Source: Branchiostoma floridae (taxonomy: Eukaryota; Chordata; Leptocardii; Amphioxiformes; Branchiostomatidae). From it: 64,000 nt of DNA. Numbering within the stretch: position 1 is the stretch's first letter; every line of letters begins with the position of its first letter. Location of the stretch: assembly GCF_000003815.2 (NCBI RefSeq), contig NC_049989.1, positions 14,758,502 through 14,822,501 of the forward strand. Direction: 5' to 3'. Below are positions 11,194 to 21,393 of the stretch, in pieces. Below the pieces are notes generated by a model. It made no database searches. It worked only from the letters and a program-made list of their open reading frames with translations, and was not told the origin of the DNA. A program made the position numbers and the translations under genes.

Positions 11194-11880
11194 GAGTCCA
11201 TTCCAAGACACCGTGCGGATGTTTGTTGCCATTGTTTAGAATTGATTTTAAAGTTTTGTAATTATATGTCTAGGACATTTGATAATTCAGAAATATTTTT
11301 AAAACTATTTCAACTTGATAAATATTTCCCTGGGCCAGTAAAACTTTGGAAATATTCATGGTGTGGTATTGGATACTTCTAATGGTTTCTAAATAATGAT
11401 AACAGCATTCTACCATTATTTACCATTTTCTACCATTTTTTGTAAATGGTTCAGTGGGCTGGGAAGATAGCAATTCACACATCCTTGCAAAGTATGGTTG
11501 GGTGCCATGCAACAATGGCCCACCACAAAGGATCCACCAGTGCCCAGCAGTGAAATCTAAAAATATACAGATGCAACAATAGGGCTTACTTTTATGGGGG
11601 CAATAAACTAATTTCACCATTTGGCAAAGTTTACAAATATTCGTAAATATTTGTAAATGTGAAATATTCACGCACAATTATTCTAAATGAAGATATGTTT
11701 GTACAGTTACTTTCAAAATATTTCTAAAATATTCAAAGGAATTCAAAAAGATGAGTATTTTCTTAGTCAATTTTTTAAAAAGAATTTGAATATTGTGGCT
11801 CAGATATTCTTTTATTCAAAATAATTCAGACTAATTACAAATATCACCTAAAAACCCGCATGGTGACTTGGAATGGACTC
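11194..11880. mobile_element. TA-flanked inverted-repeat element, family GAGTCCATTCC, full copy 1
   Basis: Begins GAGTCCATTCCAAGACACC and ends with its reverse complement, flanked by TA on both sides. It is about 687 bp and closely matches 30081-30781. The TA duplication is typical of Tc1/mariner-type elements and their non-autonomous derivatives. The conserved interior contains no transposase that I can recognise. Confidence 0.9.
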
Positions 11881-12025
11881 TATAGTAATCCTAATTATGA
11901 TGATAATTATAGTTGTGACACGAACAGTAAAACGAACAATACTAATGATATTGATAATACCATACCGTTAGTATATTGCTGTGAGTTATGCATTATGGCG
12001 ATGTCCTGTTTCCATTTCCAATTAA

Positions 12026-12402
12026 GGCCATGTTGATTTAATTATATGGATGGCATCCGCGCGCGAATTACCTGCCGTCCGTTTCCAGAAATAAAAGCTT
12101 TCCACCATGCTTTAAATCATACAAAGCAGCTGTTAAAGGAGCATATACATACCATAGATTGAAAGAAAAATATATCCGGAAACATACACTAATGCCAACG
12201 TCAATTCCAATGTCAAAGAAGAAGACTGTGAAAACAAAAATGAAGAATCTATTGTTCGGTGTCCAAATCTCTGGGTTTGGCATTTGTTCAGCCTTCCAGA
12301 TTTTATAATAAATACAACTTTTTTTACCAAACTTTTTCTATTCGCACGTTCGCATCAGTTTTGGTAGTCCCATAGGATGCCATCCATATAATCAACATGG
12401 CC
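12026..12402. mobile_element. Harbinger-like MITE (family GGCCATGTTGAT), inserted at the transporter stop codon
   Basis: Left end GGCCATGTTGATTTAATTAT; right end ATATAATCAACATGGCC. It is flanked by TAA on both sides, a 3-bp duplication typical of PIF/Harbinger elements. The same element is at 49779-50186. Its right boundary coincides with the stop codon of the minus-strand OATP gene (12404-12402). Confidence 0.88.
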
Positions 12403-15400
12403 TAACCAGACTCAAAACCAAAGTTCTCTACAGCAGCAAGTGAGCTTCTCCTGCCAGAATTCGAACTAGTTTCCATCCCCACATCTACGTCCTTGTTTAT
12501 AGGCTTATAGTAGCATAAAGCTAACACTACAGATATGACCATAATCAGACATGTCCCAGCAAGCAACAGCGTGAAATACAAACCAATGGTGGAGCGGTCG
12601 TACACCCAACATGCACCGCGGGAGTCACGTGACGCGTCATCGCTTACATCACCTTGCCGGAGTTCACAGGTCAGGTCAAAAAGGGCACCTATAAGGATGG
12701 GAGAAGGGATGGACCCTAGAGGTGGTGTGGAAAAGAATAAGAGTCATGTATGTGTTTGTTTGTTTTTGTTTGTTTGTTTGTATTCCATTGCCAGTAAACT
12801 GTCTCGTGAGGTCACACGCCGTTTTTTTCATGTATTCTGCATATCCGCTCAGATTTATTTGATACACCTTTCTCACGCGGCGGCCATGATAGATCGAAGA
12901 CGAGGTCAATGAGGCAAACAGAAAAAAATTATTTCTAAAATCAGCTGCCATTTAGTTTTCACCCAAACCACACAACTTTTCACAATATAAGATCAAATAA
13001 TAAATATTATAACCGAAAGATATAGCAATTTAGAGTAGCGTAGACTGATCCCATAGTCCCTCAAGAGATGCAAAATAAAAACATAATGATGCAAATATTT
13101 GACGGACATGCAGCCGTTCTCTTATTGGTCTATTTCCTAATTGGCAGGCTGTCATTGCTTGAACTGCTAATTATGATGGACAGTCTGTTTGTCTCATTGA
13201 ACTCGTTTTAGATCTACCATGGCCGACGCGTGAGAAAGGTGTATTGAAATTGCCAATGAGTAACATGTAAAACATACCTAACAGCCTAACGAACACCATC
13301 TGGGTTCCGACTGCGAAGGCAGATAAATGCTCAGGAACACACCTATGTCGGAGTACCAAACAAATTGAAAGATGTTAAAGAGTTATTTCATCAACACAGC
13401 TTTTATGAGCGGAGAAAAGTTGTATTCGCATATGGGTCACTTTATTCTTCTACTGTGATGCAAACATATTCTAAGGAAACAGCGGCGCACCAAATTATGC
13501 GTCTTGTTTACTTTATGAACATAAACAGCAAAAACGTAATGGCACATTGAACACAAGACGACATTTATTGGACACTGAAAGATTATAATTTAGGGATCCT
13601 TGAAATATTAATAAACCATTGGAAGATCATGTTGAATATAAAAAAATCATTGGATCATCGGAAGACATTCTAGGATATCAAAAGATCATGGAAGTCATTG
13701 AAATTTTAGTGAGATATATTTTGTGGATGACCTTAGAGATCAATAGCAGTGATTTCTTGACCTGAGGGTAAAAAGAATTGTGTTGCCAAGGCAACCGGTT
13801 GTTGACAGCCATTTTTGACGAAATCGCTAATTTCGGTTTTAACACTGTATTTTTGAGGTTTTCTTGCTACATAACAGCTATTTCCTCACATACATAACAT
13901 TTATGTGTATCCTTCATAATTAAACGCGCATAAATTATGCTAATTTCATTACGCCATCGATCAAAATCCAAGATGGCGAACAATATCACCAGATTAGGTA
14001 TGGCTACCTTGTTATCCCCTTACATTTTTACTGGTATTTTTTCCATAAAAACATAATTATGCAAATAAAATTTTGCTATCTTTTGCAATTATTTGCTTTA
14101 AAAATGTATTCAGTTGAAAGTTGGAGGACCTAAGATGGCGGACCTCAATCGGTAGCTTAGATATGTATGACGTAATTTTGTGACGTCATGTTGACGTCAT
14201 TCTACTGACAACATAAGTATTGACATTTTTAAGTTTTCTGGGAATATCCCTTTTCCCTGGTCCCAGCCAACAACATCACATAAATAACATCATAATGACG
14301 TTATATACGTTATAATGACGTCAAATCCCTTGTAAATCATAGATTTGACGTCGACATCATTGTCTAAAACATTGGTGATTATACAATGTCATTTAGTTAA
14401 ATGAGTTACAAAACGCGGGCCTAAGAAGCACATATTGTCCCAGATTGACAACAAAAAAAGCCCGGTCTGAATAGGGTTAAGAAGCAGCTTAGCTTGTCCA
14501 CTGACTCACTCACCTGAATGCAATAATATATGCTGGGGGTGACAGAGCCGACATGAAGACACTTATCAGGAACATCAGAAAGAATAACACGTACATCTGC
14601 CAGCAACCGGACACACAGCGGCCTGACGTCACACTACCTCCCCCTGTTGTTGTTTGATTACCCAACATAGTAACTGCTGCAGTTAGCTGAGGTGAAACAC
14701 AACTGCATTCCCCAAACATCTGTGACAAAAAGAAATAGCAAAAGCTCAGAAAATACTAGACATACAGCGGTTTACTAGTATCAAGGAGTTTGAATCTAGA
14801 TTGAACCCCCTTGCTGGTAAGCCAATGGCAATGACTGGTTAAAAAACACATTCCATGTTTTCTTTTTGCACTAAAACTTTAAACTTAACCATTCTTTATA
14901 AGAAAAAAAGCAAATGTCCTTTTGGTGAACAATATAAACCTCAGTCCGGATATTGGAGTCTATCTTTCCTTGGCCATAAGATGTTTACCGGATTTTGGAC
15001 CGATTAGAAAATGAGCAGGTCTTTTCGGCAGGCGTTTTCGGGCCTACACGTTCAATAGAATAACAAGAGCGAAGTAGAGGAGAATTGATAGTCATTTATA
15101 CAGGTTTTCTACACTCAAACAGAGCGTTAGCTTTAGAGCAGCTGCAGTTAGCGTTGTTAAGAGGAAGATAGGATCATTTTAAAACGTTGGATTTTACTCC
15201 ATCAGAGTCCTTTGTAGCGAAATGGACCACTGTTTGAGCATCGCCCATTCACAAGTTTTCACAGATAATAAGGCCCAGGTTCAGGTCCAGACCTGATCCT
15301 CTGGACCTGGACCTTACTTGTACCTGAATTTTCTGCACCGGTGTACCCACTATAGCTACCATCCTCCTACGCAGGGACATCCAACAGCCAAACTGCCTGT

Positions 15401-18400
15401 CTGCATGTGCCCTGCACTTTCAACCGTCACTCTAAGTTCCTGTGGACGTCCCCCCACCAAGCCAGCTGTCAGCCAATCAGAGAATAGGCTTTCCGTTTTC
15501 AAGTTCAAGTTTAAGTTCAAGTTTTATTCAAATTCAGACTTGCAGGATGTCCATCCTGAATTGCTCTGAACATCACAATTCCACTGAAGTGCATTAAAAA
15601 CAATACAGGTTACCAATCCATATAAAAATATAGGTCATTAAAATATTTGAACACTGATTTCATTAAATATCAATTACGTGGTACGGCAGATCATCTGTGT
15701 TCTTTATCTGTTACGTGTAAACATTAAACTGACTGAAACAATTACAAGTAATCTCTGAACACATATCAAAATGCACTGAAACAAATGAGCGGAGACCAGG
15801 TTAGAAATACCGGTTTCAAGGAACCGTTATGAGTTTAAAAGTCCAACCATGTATGGGATTGGTGAGTTCATATAACGTGTTCGGCGACACAATGGGGTAT
15901 CCAACTTGTGCGAGTTGCGGGTTTGGCGTCCTGAAATCTCCTGCCGGAGGGGGGGTAGCCAGTTTCGGAACTCGGAGTTTAGCAGGGACTTGGCGAAAGA
16001 GCGACAAATGCAGACCCGTCGATCGAACAAGGTGGAGAGGTTCAAAGTCTGCATTGCTGACTCGTAGCTGTGATAACGGGGACCAAGTATGATCCTGCAA
16101 GCCCTCTTCTGGATGCGTTCCAGGCTAGCGGTTTGTTTCACAGTGAGGGAAGAATGCCATACAGGAGTCGCGTACTCAAGTGCCGGACGGATGTACGCTG
16201 TGAAGACTGTTGTGAGGTCGGCGATCGACACACCAAAACGTTTGAGTCTGCGCAGTAAATACAGTTTCCTGTTAGCACTTGAGGTCATGTTGATGACGTG
16301 AATGTTCCACTTCAGGTCGTTTTGAACCGTCACACCGACGACCTTGACGGACACCACGGTTTCTAGAGCTTGACCTTTCAAAAGCTGTCTCGCATGAATA
16401 AGGGTAATCTCATTAATATTTATAAGCAGGGTAGTCAGGAACTAAGGGTGACGGTTGAATGAGCAGGGCACATCCAGACAGGCAGTTGGCTGTTGGATGT
16501 CCCTGCGTAGGAGGATGACTCAGTATAAGCTATGGTCTGACCGAACAACGAACCAACCTGTGGGTCACCCCCAAGATCTGACGAACACCCAGCATGGCAT
16601 GGCGACACGTACTCATTCCCGTCTGCGCCACATACTACGTCATAGACAGCTGGGCATGCGCAGTCTACACTGCACGACGATCCAACCGGAGACGAAGGAC
16701 TGAGAGCAACATTTGATATTTACTATGTTATCATACGTCTATATATATCCATAAAATAGACAGTTTTGGGTGAGTCTGTATGTGTGTGTGTTTTGTGTTT
16801 CCGAATTTTTTGAGTTAGCATAACCAATGAGGTTTTTAACCTCCTTGGTATAATTCAAGCACCTCTGGATCAAGGAGGTTGCTCTGGATGGATTACGATA
16901 ATATTTGGTATGTGGTTAGGTGTAAGGAAGATGAAGGTCAAGGTCGATTTGGGGCCTCCTGGTTTGTGGCCTTGGTAGTGCAGCAGTTCCTTTTTTGCAT
17001 CTTTTGGTCGGGACCTGCTCTCGTCTTGATTTTTTGTGTGGCAGATAGCTTGTGATGTAGCTAAGAAGATTTGCCGTATGTCCCACCTAGCAGCTTGCAC
17101 TAGAAATGCAGGGGCATTTCCCCCCAATCTTCCAAGTAGAAGAACTTAACAAAGGAACGAAGGTGCCATGATATTTAGTATGAAGGTAGCTTAGACGGAG
17201 ACGTACACAATGAAGTGCAACTTACCCAAATTTAGACTTGATTTGCATTATCGATGAGGAAAATCTATATTTGCAGTGCTTCCAATTACTGGACTCAAAA
17301 TACATATACCATTTGTAGGTGGAATATTAGCAGACACCAATGTTGCAAATAAGTTCCTAATTTGCATAATCAATGCAAAAGTGCCACAACTCTTCTAAGT
17401 GGTAAATGATTGGACAGTCACAATTGTGACCAGTGTAAGTTAGTTAGAGGTGTACATGACCAAGCATGGGTTATGTAAATGTGGAAGCTAAATCCCATTT
17501 TCAGCTTGTGTTGGAAGTTGCAATTTGATCTTGATACGGAAACATTGATCTTTACCATTGTATAAAAAAAAAGTAAAGCTAGACACAAATTTGAAGACAC
17601 ACTTGCACAAAAGGCAAGAATTTATCAATTTTAGGATGCGACATGAGCATGTAAAGAAAGATATTATTTAGCGTGCTGAAATCCAAGACCTGGAGCACAG
17701 GGGAGATGGACCAACAGAAAAGGTAACCCCAAAACTAAGGGAGCTCACAAGCTGCAAAACACAGTGGGAGAAGATGAAGAAAAATTAAATTTAGCTGCAG
17801 AATATTATAACAACTGATCCATGAAGAAATTGGTAGATGATGATCAACTGAAGATAAATCTGAGGAAAATAAAAGTCAATATTGTATTTCTTTTGATCTA
17901 CCTGTTGTCCACAGTCTCACACTTGAGCAGCATCACCGGACTGAGGAGGAACAAGATGGCGGTCAGGACGATACACATCTTGAGGTTCCCCGTCACACCC
18001 ATTCGCTTCCACTTCATCACAGGACCCGATAGGAGACTGCCGATTATGCAGCCTACTAGGATGATTGCCCCTATAACAGATACAATGATATAACGCTTTG
18101 TAAAAATTGGGTCGTGTGTGAACTTTTAAAGCAAAACAAATGGCGATGTGATATCTTTTAACACATAATACGTCTTAAAGTTTGATTTCCAAATTACTGT
18201 CTTAGGCTTTCATACAGACGATTTTTTTTATTATTATTGACGTATGGATGGCTAATGCAACAACGCGGAAATCGACGTTTTAAACGTTTTGTCCGTTTAT
18301 TAGGTATTTCACTGAAGTTGCGACACGTTTGCCGGTCGCGGGGTGGCTACGATCTAGATTGGAGTAGTGTTACCATTGGGATTATCATACAATAAAGTGT

Positions 18401-21362
18401 AAAAAGATCCGTTTTTAAAGTGTAAAAAGACAGTGAGATACCAACTTTAAACGACGCAATATTTCTCCCTCACTAGTGCTTCAATAACTCCTTTAGCTGT
18501 ACCTGAAGTTGAGATAAACGTTTTTGCAAACATAATCCTTTGTTGATACGTAATTGACAATTTCTTTACCTATGCTACTCAATATAAAGTAAATGTTATC
18601 TGAATATCTTTCTGGGCGTAAAGGTGCTTTAAACCCAACAGCACGATTGAAACGTTTGTGGTAGCATTCGTATTGTTTAAAGGCACATTAGAGTTTGTAA
18701 ACGAAATATCTCATTATTGTGCATTAGAAGTGAGAATCACCAAATATGAGCGAAGCCATGCTCGGCGTCATCCAAAACTGGTTCTCCATGAACTTCGGTG
18801 CGAATGTACCAAGTGCGGAAAGGTTGAAGTAGAGACCGGTCGCTGCAACTGTGGTGAACACTATGGTGGGGTTCCGAGCCAGTAGTGCCAGCGAAGACAA
18901 GAAACTCTACAACGGGACGAAACACCGACTGTTATTACATCACTTGAGCGATTTCACGTGACGTCATCACTATGCCGTCCGCCATGTTGGTTTCCCTATT
19001 TGCATTTCAGTGAATCAAAGCTTAAGTACGTATCATATACTAAATGTTTCCTTCATGCTTATGTAAAGATTTTCTGACCCTATAAGATAACCACTATGAA
19101 ATGTCTACAATTGGAATTCGAAAGAAAAAAAAAGCAGAAAAAAATGACCATGAACGATGAAGTCACAACAATAATATTTCACAACAATAAGCCCTTTCGC
19201 ACATTATAGTACGCATGTGCAGCAATAGGAATTCTGGGTAATATGTCAAAGGTGAGGTGATGGCCAATGAGACAGTCTTGTCTAAACTATTGTTGCATAA
19301 TATCAACAGTAATGGCGCCTGCAAAATGTTTACAGTCAAGGGTAGGGGTGGGTACCGGTACAGAAAGTTCAGGTCCAGGCCCGGTCCTGATTCAGTATGT
19401 GAAAAGTTGTGAATGGACAATTCTCAAAACAACGGTCCATTTCGCCACAAAGAAATCTGTTTTGTGGAGTATTCAACTCCCACTCGTATTTTAAAATCCT
19501 ACAAACCTAACTGCCTCTGTACGATTGACTGTAAAAGTTGGCAAAACTTACTATAGACGCTACTGTCACTACGGAGTATGGTACTCAGGCAACTGATGTT
19601 GTGAAGTCAAAAATTTGACTGTTCAATTTTTGTGTTGGAAATTACAGTTCAACTATTTCAAGAGTAAATACTCCTAGTGTTTCGACAGTTTTTATCAACA
19701 TTGTAAGACATTAATAAGTTTGTTACTTACTTTTATGCCGTTACCATGGTGGGGTGCCTTCACAGTAGAAGCATGGGCTTCAGACACTTTGGTTGCGCGG
19801 ATTTTGGCAGTCCCTTGAGAGAATATGTAGAAGCGTTATCTCGCCATAATGTTGATACATGATATTCTTGTTGCATACCGTTACAATTAAAGTTGAATAC
19901 ATGTATTGCCAAGTATAAAATTATAGTAAATTGTTAATAGCGAAGCTTAACTGTGGAAAGGTAAGAAATGAAAGAATTATATAGTATTACGTTCCACGCC
20001 ATCTATTTTTTACCTGGAAGTTCCTTTGGGTAGCCAGCGATGGGCAGCACCAGAAGCCAGGCCAGACATATGCATCCTACATGGCCTACCCACCATGCAC
20101 CTAGCCAGCGTGGATCAGCAACGCCACCAGGCGGTCTGTAAAGGTATGACAAAGTAACATAAATTTATTCACGTTGAACCGTCCTTTGAGCAGACTTTTT
20201 TCATAACAAGCCAAATGCAAATAGCCAGTGATACAGCGTGTTGTTTTTCCATACAACGTGTCAGTTGCATTCTCAGTTGTCAAAATACTGTTTGTAATAA
20301 TGTCCTTATTTAATATCAAAATCCACTACATGTAAATAGAAACTCCCTCCAACTTTTATTTCTCTTATTCTGGTGACCGAATCTTTATAATCTTAAACGG
20401 TACTCGTACTTACGGCATGGCATTTTCCTGGTCAAAGTCTATGTAAAGAGTCAATAGTTGCCCTCCTAACATATATCCAACGGCTGGACCAACGTAAGAC
20501 ATTGCGAAGAAGATACCTACATGCAATATGATTTTTAAAGATAAGTTGATGACACATATTAATATTGACATCGAAAAGGATATTTGCTGCTCATTGAAAC
20601 TTTTTCAATTATTATGTGTAAGAATGTAGAAACACTACTAGATATGCAATATTTAGGAGCAGATATGGCACGTTTCAACCATCTCCGCCCCATGCAAAAA
20701 TGTACTGTTCTAAAAGAGAATTGAAAAAAAGTTACTCCCGTGCGCTACACCCCCCCCCCCCAAAAAAAAAACGAAATTTGCTGCCGCCGCCTCTGCAAAT
20801 GATGACGTACTGCACACTTCCAAGGACGTAAGCAGTCTGTGTGTCTTCACTACTCTGTGCACATTTCAAACAACATGTACTTGCCTTGATAGATTCCCGC
20901 GGAATCCGGTGCCACACTCTGCTCCATGTACTGTGGTCCGAGAATGAAGATGGAGATACCTCCAGCGCCATTCAACACTTGAGCTTGAAAATTTCGGACA
21001 TATATCTTTAATGTTAATATTACATTCATTGATAATCGCCAATGGTACCAATCTCTGTAGAAAGGTTCTAGCAGAGGCAAGATACAAAAAGCTACCTGTT
21101 CAAGAAAGAATTTGTAAGCAGTGCACAACGAATGCAGTAGAAAACAATAGTTCGGAGACCTCATACCTCCATGAAATATTCTGATTATGCAAATTACTTT
21201 CACATTTACCAATCTCTGTAGAAAGGGTCTAGCAGAGGTCACACACCAGGGGCCCCAAAATTGACCTTGACCTTCGTCTTCCCAGTCCCTACCCACATAC
21301 CAAATATCATCGTAGTCCATCAAGAGGTTCTCAGGTTATGGTGTCCACAAATATCCGGAAAC

Positions 21363-21393
<31 letters not shown>

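Noticed and set aside
15371-15431. A 61-nt minus-strand segment with phases 2 and 0 that could link OATP exons 8 and 10
   Set aside because: It has a weak donor, is part of an inverted repeat, and the true Kazal exon at 16558-16699 fits the same junctions with clear homology.
18737-18925. Minus-strand frame [13 protein letters not shown] and plus-strand frame across 18658-18885
   Set aside because: Both are shadows of OATP exon 7 (18906-18741), which carries NPTIVF and [10 protein letters not shown] in another frame.
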